A stretch of DNA of 5,682 nt. Source: DASWHK01 sp036398215 (GTDB lineage: Bacteria > Acidobacteriota > UBA890). The first letter of the stretch is position 1. Each line of letters opens with the position of its first letter. Made by a program: the position numbers and the translations under genes. Under the pieces are notes generated by a model, which saw only the letters and a program-made list of their open reading frames with translations, was not told where the DNA came from and did not search any database. Where the stretch lies: positions 1-5,682 of the forward strand of contig DASWHK010000013.1 in assembly GCA_036398215.1 (NCBI GenBank). Reading direction: 5' to 3'. Of the stretch, positions 1-5,682 are shown piece by piece.

Positions 1-138
1 CTGTTCCGTTACCTGGCGTTGGTACAGCGCGACCAGATCGCCGGCGACCCCTCGCTCGCCCTGATGGCCGACCGGCCGTTGCTGATCACCGTCGCCCTCT
101 GGGGGCTGGTCGTCGTCGTGCTGCTGTATTTCCGTTAG
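1..138 (+). CDS. C-terminal fragment of UbiA-family prenyltransferase, probably decaprenyl-phosphate phosphoribosyltransferase
   Basis: Frame 1 is open from the window edge to a TAG at 136-138 and gives 45 residues. The visible part reads FRYLALVQRDQ, then a short acidic and small-residue linker, then ADRPLLIT, and ends in one hydrophobic helix (about fragment residues 27-44) followed by Phe-Arg. The order RY-L..V, G-x-P, DRPL, terminal Trp-containing helix is what I recall for the C-terminus of decaprenyl-phosphate phosphoribosyltransferase. That enzyme is a membrane UbiA homologue that moves 5-phosphoribose from PRPP to a polyprenyl phosphate, the first step towards polyprenyl-phospho-arabinose or -ribose donors. 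The catalytic Asp-rich motifs lie upstream of the window and cannot be checked. Another UbiA-type prenyltransferase is possible. The gene ends 269 bases before the next one, so co-transcription is uncertain. Confidence 0.7.
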   Translation: MFRYLALVQRDQIAGDPSLALMADRPLLITVALWGLVVVVLLYFR

Positions 139-201
139 GGACTCCCTCCCCTGAGCACGACGATGTTTGCCTGCCCTACGGCTGGCGGCGGCGCTGCTCC
201 T

Positions 202-229
202 CGATGAGGCCAGGCCGCGTTCCTCATCG
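202..229. other. Perfect 8-bp inverted repeat downstream of the UbiA-type gene
   Basis: CGATGAGG at 202-209 is the exact reverse complement of CCTCATCG at 222-229, with a 12-base loop. It begins 64 bases after the stop codon of the upstream gene. No T-run follows (the next bases are CCGTTCGTCGC), so it is not a classic intrinsic terminator. It could be an mRNA 3'-end stabiliser, an operator-like site, or chance. Confidence 0.35.
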
Positions 230-329
230 CCGTTCGTCGCGAGGGCGCGGAGGGGAGGGCGAGGTCGATAGATACGAGGCTCGCGCCGGGAGGCCGCCGC
301 GCCGGAGGCACCAGAAGCCCGCCATGGGC

Positions 330-338
330 TGATAAACT
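330..338 (+). promoter_or_regulatory. Possible extended -10 element upstream of the DUF362 gene
   Basis: TGATAAACT fits the extended -10 layout TGn followed by a hexamer that matches TATAAT at 4 of 6 positions. It sits in one of the few A/T-rich patches of the 139-407 gap and would give a leader of about 60 bases before the ATG at 408. No convincing -35 hexamer is present about 17 bases upstream. Its placement just before the first gene of the run suits an operon promoter, but the match is weak. Confidence 0.2.
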
Positions 339-407
339 ATCCAGACTGACGGCCCCACACCCGCCCCGGCCGGCCGAAGCTTCAACGCAGCGACAAACGG
401 GCCCCCG

Positions 408-1583
408 ATGAGCACCGAGATCCAACCCCAGGAACGCCTGCAGCGGCCGCGCAACCTCGGCCGCGCCGTGGTCGGCGTGGTCTCCACGACCCCTGCCAGC
501 GTGCTGGACGACTACCAGAAGGTGCTCGAGCTGGCCGATTTCGCCGCCAGCATGGACCGCGACACCGATACGCTCATCAAGCTGAACCTGTCGTGGACCA
601 AGTACTTCCCGGCCTGCTCGTCGCAGCCGTGGCAGCTCGAGGGGCTGCTGCGCGGCCTCCACGCCGCCGGGTTCTCGCGCGATCGGCTGACCGCGGTGGA
701 GAACAAGACCGTCGTCACCGATCCGATGAAGGGGGCGCGCCTCAACAGCTGGCTGCCGATCCTCGAGGCCTACGGCGTCCCGTTTCAGCCCCTCACCGAC
801 GTGAAATGGACCGTCTACGACTTCGGCGACGAGCTGCTCAAGCTCAACGACATCTTCCCGGAGGGGATCGAGGTCCCCGAGCCCTACATCGGCCGCCAGG
901 TCATCCACCTGCCGACGATGAAGACGCACGGCCACTCGATCATGACCGGGGCGGTGAAGAACGCCTTCGGGGGGTTGCTCAAGGAGGTCCGCCATTACGC
1001 CCACAAGTACATCCACGAGGTGCTGGTCGACCTGTTGATCATGGAGCGGCAGCTGCACCCGGCGACCTTCGCGGTCATGGATGGAACCGTCTGCGGCGAC
1101 GGCGCCGGGCCGCGCACGATGATCCCGTACATCGGCAACCGGATCCTCGCCTCCGCCGACTCGGTGGCGATCGACGCCATCTCGGCGAAGATGATGGGCT
1201 TCGACCCGATGGAGATCCCGTTCCTGCGGATGGCGCACGAGCGCGGCCTGGGCGTCGCCGACCCCCACGACATCGAGATCGTCGGCGAGGACATCGGTGG
1301 CGTCGACTACGGCTTTACCACCCGGAAGTCGTTGGTGATCTGGGGGGACCAGATGCTGCGGCTCGGGCCGCTGCGCTCGCTCGAGCGACTGTTGCTGCAC
1401 TCGCCGCTGGTGGTCTGGGCACCGTTCGCCTCCAATGTCTACCACGACTGGATGTGGTATCCGACGGTCGGGCGCAGCCGCATCCGCTCCTTCGAACGCA
1501 CCGAGTGGGGGCAGTTCCTCGAGGCCCGTTACCGGTCCGGGCGCCTGCAGGTGCCCGAAGAGATGCGGGGAGCCGGCAACTGA
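408..1583 (+). CDS. DUF362 domain-containing protein without an Fe-S domain
   Basis: This 391-residue protein carries the DUF362 signatures in order: IKLNLSW (57-63), LPTMKTHGHSIMTGAVKNAFGG in the conserved KTH...GA-KN-FG region (168-189), MDGTVCGDGAGP (224-235), ASADSVAIDAISAKMMGFDP (248-267) and a downstream A-x3-GLG (276-282). DUF362 has no firmly assigned reaction that I can name. Many members carry a fused 4Fe-4S ferredoxin domain, but here I see only two cysteines (70 and 229), so no cluster-binding motif exists. There is no signal peptide or obvious transmembrane helix, so it is probably cytoplasmic. The C-terminal stretch from about 310 to 391 is rich in Trp, Arg and hydrophobic residues and may be a lineage-specific extension, possibly membrane-associated. 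ATG 408 is the first usual start after an in-frame TAA at 333-335; no strong Shine-Dalgarno sequence precedes it. It opens a same-strand run of glycan genes, so a role in that pathway is inferred from context only. Confidence 0.85.
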   Translation: MSTEIQPQERLQRPRNLGRAVVGVVSTTPASVLDDYQKVLELADFAASMDRDTDTLIKLNLSWTKYFPACSSQPWQLEGLLRGLHAAGFSRDRLTAVENKTVVTDPMKGARLNSWLPILEAYGVPFQPLTDVKWTVYDFGDELLKLNDIFPEGIEVPEPYIGRQVIHLPTMKTHGHSIMTGAVKNAFGGLLKEVRHYAHKYIHEVLVDLLIMERQLHPATFAVMDGTVCGDGAGPRTMIPYIGNRILASADSVAIDAISAKMMGFDPMEIPFLRMAHERGLGVADPHDIEIVGEDIGGVDYGFTTRKSLVIWGDQMLRLGPLRSLERLLLHSPLVVWAPFASNVYHDWMWYPTVGRSRIRSFERTEWGQFLEARYRSGRLQVPEEMRGAGN

Positions 1584-1661
1584 GCGCCTGCCGGCTGCTC
1601 GCCGCCACGCGTTCATCATGGCCTGCCGACGCCGCGGGCATGGCCCGTTCCGGTCGAGAAC

Positions 1662-2150
1662 ATGCGCGCTGACGACTACCAGATCGACTACGACAACCTC
1701 GATGTTGCCGATCTCGTGGCGCAGATCCGCCGGCGGACCCGCCAGCGGCCATCGGTCGCCGAGGTGCTGCCCGAGGCGATCGACGAGCGGGTGCGGGCTC
1801 GGGTCCGCGCCGCGGTCGATCTCGACGACCAGCGCCCGTACGCGCTGCAGCAGGAGCTGCGGCTGCAGGGAAGCTGGAACGTGACTCCGGAGGACCTGAT
1901 CGCCTCCCGGCGGCCCGGCGGATCGGTCCTCTCCTTCATCCGGCGACTCGCCCGCCCCGTCGTCAAGCTGTTCGCCAACCTCGAGCTGCCGTTGTACAAG
2001 CAGTTCAAGATCAACCTGGGTATCGCCGACGCCCTCGACGAGCTGCTCCGACGCAACGCCGAGCTCGATCAGCGGCTCGACGAGCTGGCCGGGCGCCTCG
2101 AGAAGCTGGAGGCGAGGCGCCCGCCGGACGGCGGTCACGGCGGTAGCTGA
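1662..2150 (+). CDS. Small coiled-coil protein of a glycan cluster, function unknown
   Basis: The product has 162 residues. Residues 1-60 are acidic and then Arg-rich (QIRRRTRQRP at 21-30, DERVRARVRA at 41-50), with repeated charged helices. A Gly-Ser turn and an Arg/hydrophobic helix follow (GGSVLSFIRRLARPVVKLF, 86-104), then a conserved-looking LPLYKQFKINLGIADAL (109-125). Residues about 118-152 have heptad-like Leu spacing and high charge (ELDQRLDELAGRLEKLE), a likely coiled coil, before a disordered Pro/Gly tail. The layout resembles, from memory, the N-terminal region of larger methyltransferases or glycosyltransferases in polysaccharide clusters, here with no catalytic domain attached. 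It lies 78 bases after the DUF362 gene and 18 before the next glycosyltransferase, so it is probably co-transcribed. ATG 1662 is the first usual start in its frame after the preceding gene. I infer a scaffold or partner role, not an enzyme. Confidence 0.75.
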   Translation: MRADDYQIDYDNLDVADLVAQIRRRTRQRPSVAEVLPEAIDERVRARVRAAVDLDDQRPYALQQELRLQGSWNVTPEDLIASRRPGGSVLSFIRRLARPVVKLFANLELPLYKQFKINLGIADALDELLRRNAELDQRLDELAGRLEKLEARRPPDGGHGGS

Positions 2151-2168
2151 CACGGACGGGTCGTCGAG

Positions 2169-3464
2169 ATGCGCCTGGCGCTTGTCGTGCAACGATATGG
2201 CCTCGAGATTCGCGGCGGCGCGGAGCTCCACTGCCGCTTGATCGGCGAGCACCTGGCCGCCCGCCACCAGGTCGAGGTCGTCACCACGTGCGCCGAGGAT
2301 TACCTGACCTGGGCGAACGCGTATCCGGCCGGCCTCGACTGCGTCAACGACATCCCGGTCTGGCGCTTCCCGGTGCGCCGCGCCCGCGACCTGGAGCGCT
2401 TCGGGCGCCTGCAGGAGCGCGTCTTCTTTCGCGCCCACGAGGAGCGCGAAGCCCATGCATGGCTCGACGAGCAGGGCCCCTACAGCCCGGCTATGCGCGA
2501 CTGGATCGGCCGCTACCGGGAGAGCTTCGACTACTGGATCTGCTTCTCCTACCGCTACTGGACCACCTATCACGCGATGAGCGCCGCCACCGGCCGCGCC
2601 GTGCTGGTGCCGACTGCGGAGCCCGATCCCGCGATCGACCTGCCGATCTTCCACCCGGTCTTCCGGGGCGCCCGCGCCATCGTCTTCAACTCCCACGAGG
2701 AACGCGACATGATCGTCGAGAAGAGCGGCGCCGAAGGCGTCGCCGGCGACGTTGTCGGGGTCGGCATCCTCGAGCCTCCGGCCGCCGGCGCGCGGTCGCC
2801 GGGGTTCCGCCGCAACAGCGACGGCGCGCGCTTCCGCCGCGCCACCGGGATCGACGGCCCCTTCATCCTCTACGTCGGCCGCATCGACGCCAACAAGGGC
2901 TGCCGGCAGCTCTTCGACTACCACGCCCGCGCCGTCGAGCGGTTCGTCGAGCGCGGCGCCTCCCCGCCGCTACTGGTGCTGGCGGGGCAGGCCGTGCTGG
3001 AGATCCCCGACCACCCCCTGATCCGCCACCTCGGCGCCATCGACGAGCAGCAGAAGTTCGACGCGCTGGCGGCGGCCTCCCTGCTGGTGATGCCGTCGTT
3101 CTACGAGAGCCTGTCGATGGTCCTGCTCGAGGCCTGGGCCCTCGGCAGGCCGGTGCTGGTCAATGCCCATTGCGCGGTGCTGCGCGGCCAGGTGGAGCGC
3201 AGCGGCGGCGGCCTCTACTATGCCGACGGTGAGGAGTTCGCCGCCGCCCTCATGTTGTTGCTGGCCGACGAGCGGCTGCGGGCGGCCTGCGGCGACGGCG
3301 GCCGCCGCTACTTCGACGACAACTATCGGTGGCCGGTGATCGAGCACAAGTACGAGCGCATCCTCGAAGCCCTCGCCGCAGAGGAGGGACGGCCCGTCCC
3401 GGACCAGGCGACGCCGGCGAAGACCGGCGACGCGGTGGGCGTCTCGGACACCGGCAACCGATGA
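2169..3464 (+). CDS. Glycosyltransferase family 4 (GT-B fold)
   Basis: This 431-residue protein has a standard two-domain GT-B layout. The N-terminal Rossmann half starts MRLALVVQRYG and carries the GGAEL loop (16-20) typical of GT4 enzymes, then VVTTCAEDYLTWAN (37-50), a pattern I recognise from polysaccharide-cluster glycosyltransferases. The C-terminal donor half has YVGRIDANKG (235-244), with Arg238 and Lys243 placed to contact the nucleotide-sugar phosphates, and the E-x7-E motif at Glu313 and Glu321 in PSFYESLSMVLLEAW. The enzyme should transfer a sugar from a nucleotide donor onto a growing glycan or lipid-linked acceptor at the cytoplasmic side; neither sugar can be read from sequence. 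Residues 403-431 form a Pro/Thr/Gly-rich tail that looks disordered. ATG 2169 puts the hydrophobic beta strand right at the N-terminus, as expected. The stop overlaps the next start by four bases, implying translational coupling. Confidence 0.9.
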   Translation: MRLALVVQRYGLEIRGGAELHCRLIGEHLAARHQVEVVTTCAEDYLTWANAYPAGLDCVNDIPVWRFPVRRARDLERFGRLQERVFFRAHEEREAHAWLDEQGPYSPAMRDWIGRYRESFDYWICFSYRYWTTYHAMSAATGRAVLVPTAEPDPAIDLPIFHPVFRGARAIVFNSHEERDMIVEKSGAEGVAGDVVGVGILEPPAAGARSPGFRRNSDGARFRRATGIDGPFILYVGRIDANKGCRQLFDYHARAVERFVERGASPPLLVLAGQAVLEIPDHPLIRHLGAIDEQQKFDALAAASLLVMPSFYESLSMVLLEAWALGRPVLVNAHCAVLRGQVERSGGGLYYADGEEFAAALMLLLADERLRAACGDGGRRYFDDNYRWPVIEHKYERILEALAAEEGRPVPDQATPAKTGDAVGVSDTGNR

Positions 3465-4600
3465 GCGCCGTGCGGACCACGCCGGCCGCGAGTCCGGCGA
3501 GCGTTGTAGCGGTCGCCGCCCCGGCCCGCCCCAAGGCGATCCATCAGCTCTCGGTCTCGGCGGCCTACGGCGACGCGATCGGCGGCGAGATCTTCACCGT
3601 CCGCGACGCGCTGCGCGACGCCGGCTACGAGTCCGACGTCTTCGTCGAGCTGGTCGACGCCCGCATGGCCGGCGAGGTCCGTCCCTACCAGGAGTACCGC
3701 GAGGTCAGCCATCCCGACAACGTCGTGCTGCTGCACTTCTCGCTCGGCTCCAAGGTCTCGGCGCTGGCCCGCGAGATCGACGACCGCATGGTGCTGATCT
3801 ACCACAACATCACCCCGGCCGAGTGGTTCGCGCCCTACGCGCTGGGTATCGCCCGTGACTGCCAGCGCGGGCGCCTCGAGCTGGCGGCGCTCGCCGGCCG
3901 CGCGGCGCTGGCGCTGGGCGACTCCGAGTACAACCGCCAGGAGCTCGAGGAGCTCGGCTTCGCGCCGACCGGCGTGCTGCCGCTCATCATCGACCTGGCG
4001 CGGCTCGACGACCCGGCCGATCCGCTGGTGCTCGACCGCTTCGACGACGGGCGCACCAACCTGCTGTTCGTCGGCCGCTGCGTGCCGAACAAGCGAATCG
4101 AGGACCTGCTGCGCGCCTACGCCTACTATCGCCGCTGCATCGACCACCGCAGCCGCCTGATCGTCGTCGGCGAGTACCGCAGCTTCGTCCTCTACTTCGA
4201 CGCCCTGCAGGCGCTGGCCGGCGAGCTCGGCCTCGACGACGTTCATTTTACCGGCCACGTCAGTCAGGCCGAGCTCAACGCCTACTATCGGGTCGCCGAC
4301 TGCTTCGTCTGCGCCTCCGAGCACGAGGGCTTTTGCGTGCCGGTCTTCGAGGCCATGTATCGGGACCTTCCGGTGGTGGCATACTCAGCGGCGGCAATCC
4401 CCTACTCGACCGGCCGTGGAGTGCTCTTGCTCAGCGACAAGGACCCCGCGCTGTTCGCCGAAACCGTCCACCAGGTGCTCACCGACGCCCGCCTTCGCGA
4501 GCGGCTGCTGGCCCGCCAGCGCCGGGCGCTGGAGTGCCTCGACCGGGACCGGCTCGTCGGCGAGCTGATGCGGGGCCTGAGCCGGGCGGGACTGGCGTAG
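3461..4600 (+). CDS. Glycosyltransferase (GT-B, GT4-like), first copy of a tandem pair
   Basis: I place the start at ATG 3461, inside an ATGA overlap with the preceding stop (3462-3464), giving 379 residues. The open frame continues upstream to an ATG at 3329, but the extra 44 residues are Arg/Gly/Pro-rich and overlap the preceding gene, so they are not credible. After an Ala/Pro-rich leader (1-25), IHQLSVSAAYGDAIGGE (27-43) forms the N-terminal substrate loop, followed by LLHFSLGS (90-97) and IYHNITPAEWF (113-123). The donor half holds VGRCVPNKRIED (204-215), with Arg206 and Lys211 as likely phosphate contacts, and the E-x7-E motif at Glu289 and Glu297 within HEGFCVPVFEAM (288-299). It should add a sugar from a nucleotide donor during glycan assembly in the cytoplasm; donor and acceptor are unknown. 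The next gene encodes a clear paralogue. A 111-base gap with a hairpin separates them. Confidence 0.9.
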   Translation: MSAVRTTPAASPASVVAVAAPARPKAIHQLSVSAAYGDAIGGEIFTVRDALRDAGYESDVFVELVDARMAGEVRPYQEYREVSHPDNVVLLHFSLGSKVSALAREIDDRMVLIYHNITPAEWFAPYALGIARDCQRGRLELAALAGRAALALGDSEYNRQELEELGFAPTGVLPLIIDLARLDDPADPLVLDRFDDGRTNLLFVGRCVPNKRIEDLLRAYAYYRRCIDHRSRLIVVGEYRSFVLYFDALQALAGELGLDDVHFTGHVSQAELNAYYRVADCFVCASEHEGFCVPVFEAMYRDLPVVAYSAAAIPYSTGRGVLLLSDKDPALFAETVHQVLTDARLRERLLARQRRALECLDRDRLVGELMRGLSRAGLA

Positions 4601-4640
4601 TCGAACGGTGGCGCGCAAGGCGGTGGCCGCAACCCTCCTA

Positions 4641-4701
4641 CCCGCCCGCGATGGAAAGGCGGCTAGCCCGCATTTCTCACCGCCGTTCTGCGGCGGGCGG
4701 G
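4641..4701 (+). promoter_or_regulatory. Alternative 9-bp pairing that competes with the intergenic hairpin
   Basis: CCCGCCCGC at 4641-4649 is the exact reverse complement of GCGGGCGGG at 4693-4701. The second segment is also used by both stems of the hairpin at 4662-4706, so the two folds exclude each other. This is the geometry of an antiterminator/terminator or start-site access switch. In DNA this rich in G and C a 9-base match can arise by chance, and no ligand-binding domain or leader peptide is evident. Confidence 0.25.
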
Positions 4702-4706
4702 CTAGC
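4662..4706. repeat. Nested inverted repeat (large hairpin) between the two glycosyltransferase paralogues
   Basis: GCTAGCCCGC (4662-4671) pairs perfectly with GCGGGCTAGC (4697-4706). Directly inside, CCGCCG (4680-4685) pairs perfectly with CGGCGG (4691-4696) around the loop TTCTG (4686-4690). The two stems are contiguous on the 3' side, and the only interruption is an 8-base bulge, ATTTCTCA (4672-4679). That gives 16 base pairs in 45 bases. It ends 5 bases before the ATG at 4712 and includes an in-frame TAG (4703-4705). No T-run follows, so it is not a standard terminator. It could be a dispersed REP-like or MITE-like palindrome, a transcript processing site, or a structure that limits translation of the next gene. 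Confidence 0.6.
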
Positions 4707-4711
4707 GGACC

Positions 4712-5682
4712 ATGAAGCCGCCGCGCATCGACCAGCTGCTGGCCGCCGCCCACGACGGCGACGCCACCGGCGACGCGGCGCTGGCGCTGGCCGGCCGGCT
4801 GCGTGCCTCCGGCTACCCGGCCGAGGTGTTCGCGCCCAGCATCGACGCGGCGCTCGGCGAGCGCGTCGAGGCGCTCGAAGACCTGCCCGCCGGCGACGCC
4901 GGCGACACCACCATTCTCCACTTCAACGTGCCGTCGCCGCTCGGCGAGCTGCTCGCCTCCCGGCCCGGCAGGCGGCTGATCGTCTACCACAACCTGACGC
5001 CGCCCGAGCTGCTCGTCGCCCACTGCCCCCAGATCGCGCGGCTGACCGCTCTCGGCCGCCGGCAGCTCGGGGCCCTGGCGAGATCCGGCATCGTCGACCT
5101 GGCGATCGGGGTGTCCGAGTACAACACCCGCGACCTCGTCGAGACAGGCTTCCGGAAGACGGCGACCCTACCTTTGCCGATCGATCTGGGGCGGCTCTCG
5201 GGCCCCGGGGACCCGGTGCTCGAGGTGGAGCTGGCCCGCACGCCGATGCCGACCTTCATCACCGTCGGTCGGGTGGCCCCCAACAAGCGCATCGAGGAGT
5301 TCCTCAAGATCGCCGCCTACTACCTTCGCTACGTCAGCCCCGAGGCCCGCTTCCTGATCGTCGGCGGCACCCGCGGCCTCGAGCCCTATCTCGACGCGCT
5401 CATCGAGCTGCACGGCGACCTGCAGCTCGACGAGCGGGTGCGCTTCACCGGCAAGGTCTCGCTCGCCGGCCTGATCAGCTACTATCGCGCCGCCACCGCC
5501 TACGTCTGCACCAGCGCCCACGAGGGCTTTTGCGCGCCGCTGCTCGAGGCAATGAGCTCCGGCGTGCCGATCGTCGCCCGGCGCGCCGCCGCCGTGCCCG
5601 AGACGCTCGGCGGCGCCGGCGTCCTGATCGACGACGGCGACCCGGCGGCGTGGGCCGAGATGCTGCGGCTGGTCGCTGCGGA
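4712..5682 (+). CDS. Glycosyltransferase (GT-B, GT4-like), second copy of the tandem pair, 3' end beyond the window
   Basis: The frame is open from ATG 4712 to the window edge, 323 complete codons plus two bases, with no stop. An in-frame TAG at 4703-4705 fixes the start at or after this ATG. The N-terminus is short (MKPPRIDQLLAAAHDGDATG) and matches the IHQL...YGDAIG loop of the preceding gene, with His replaced by Asp at residue 7. ILHFNVPSP (68-76) and VYHNLTPPEL (91-100) follow. The donor half has VGRVAPNKRIEE (185-196), with Arg187 and Lys192, then AYYLRYVSPEARFLIVGG (202-219), and E-x7-E at Glu271 and Glu279 within HEGFCAPLLEAM (270-281). By hand alignment about half the residues of the donor core match the preceding protein. 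With about 380 residues expected, some 50-60 are missing. It should be an active sugar transferase, with donor and acceptor unknown. The hairpin just upstream may affect its expression. Confidence 0.9.
   Translation, partial: MKPPRIDQLLAAAHDGDATGDAALALAGRLRASGYPAEVFAPSIDAALGERVEALEDLPAGDAGDTTILHFNVPSPLGELLASRPGRRLIVYHNLTPPELLVAHCPQIARLTALGRRQLGALARSGIVDLAIGVSEYNTRDLVETGFRKTATLPLPIDLGRLSGPGDPVLEVELARTPMPTFITVGRVAPNKRIEEFLKIAAYYLRYVSPEARFLIVGGTRGLEPYLDALIELHGDLQLDERVRFTGKVSLAGLISYYRAATAYVCTSAHEGFCAPLLEAMSSGVPIVARRAAAVPETLGGAGVLIDDGDPAAWAEMLRLVAA

Noticed and set aside
202..229. Intrinsic terminator for the upstream membrane-protein gene
   Set aside because: The hairpin is perfect but short, with a 12-base loop and no following T-run, so I list it only as an inverted repeat.
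204..332. A 42-codon + strand frame in the gap upstream of the DUF362 gene
   Set aside because: The peptide is Arg-rich and low-complexity, has no ribosome site, and starts inside the 8-bp inverted repeat. Nothing supports it as a gene.
593..1672. A 359-codon + strand frame inside the DUF362 gene
   Set aside because: The product is almost wholly Arg, Ala, Pro, Gly and Asp, which marks an out-of-frame reading of GC-rich coding DNA. The overlapping frame from 408 carries the DUF362 motifs.
135..2924. A very long minus-strand open frame (929 codons)
   Set aside because: It lies opposite four recognisable + strand genes and the non-coding gap. Its translation is dominated by Val, Ala, Gly, Arg, Asp and Leu in low-complexity runs with no domain I recognise. 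Such antisense frames are expected when the coding strand has GC-rich third positions.
3329..3460. N-terminal extension of the second glycosyltransferase to the ATG at 3329
   Set aside because: The 44 extra residues are Arg/Gly/Pro-rich and overlap the C-terminal coding region of the preceding gene. The ATGA overlap at 3461 gives a better start.
3323..4324. A 333-codon minus-strand open frame
   Set aside because: It is antisense to the recognised glycosyltransferase at 3461-4600, with the same biased composition and no recognisable motif.
4662..4706. Intrinsic terminator after the second glycosyltransferase
   Set aside because: The structure is strong, but it is followed by GGACC and a start codon rather than a T-rich tract.
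3100..5682. Repeated GC-rich codon strings (GAG/CTC, GCC/GGC runs) as possible DNA repeats
   Set aside because: They follow the reading frames and reflect codon bias and the paralogy of two genes; I found no regularly spaced repeat units or CRISPR-like array.

Overview
The window looks like a very GC-rich bacterial chromosome segment. All believable genes lie on the + strand, G or C dominates the third codon positions, and long antisense open frames occur as a by-product of composition. The gene set (a C-terminal piece of a UbiA-type prenyltransferase, a DUF362 protein, a small coiled-coil protein and three GT-B glycosyltransferases) is typical of surface-polysaccharide or glycan loci in high-GC phyla such as Acidobacteriota, Myxococcota or Actinomycetota. 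The sequence does not let me choose between these.

Layout. Positions 1-138 are the end of an integral-membrane protein resembling decaprenyl-phosphate phosphoribosyltransferase. A 269-base non-coding gap (139-407) follows, holding a perfect 8-bp hairpin and a weak promoter-like element. A closely packed run then begins: a DUF362 protein (408-1583), a 162-residue coiled-coil protein (1662-2150), a GT4-type glycosyltransferase (2169-3464) and a second glycosyltransferase (3461-4600), whose ATG overlaps the previous stop by 4 bases. After a 111-base gap with a striking nested hairpin, a third glycosyltransferase (4712 to beyond the window end) begins. It is a diverged tandem paralogue of the second.

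How the genes may work together. The three glycosyltransferases keep the GT-B donor-site signatures (VGR....K and E-x7-E), so they probably add successive sugars to one glycan. The small coiled-coil protein resembles, from memory, the N-terminal module of larger glycan-cluster methyltransferases or glycosyltransferases, and may act as a scaffold or membrane-proximal partner. The DUF362 protein has no assigned reaction. The upstream prenyltransferase, if correctly identified, would make a polyprenyl-phosphate-linked pentose donor, but the 269-base gap means it need not share a transcript with the rest.

The points most worth a second look are the nested hairpin at 4662-4706 with its competing upstream pairing partner, the tandem glycosyltransferase pair that flanks it, and the free-standing small coiled-coil protein. 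I found no CRISPR array, transposase, tRNA, rRNA or phage gene.
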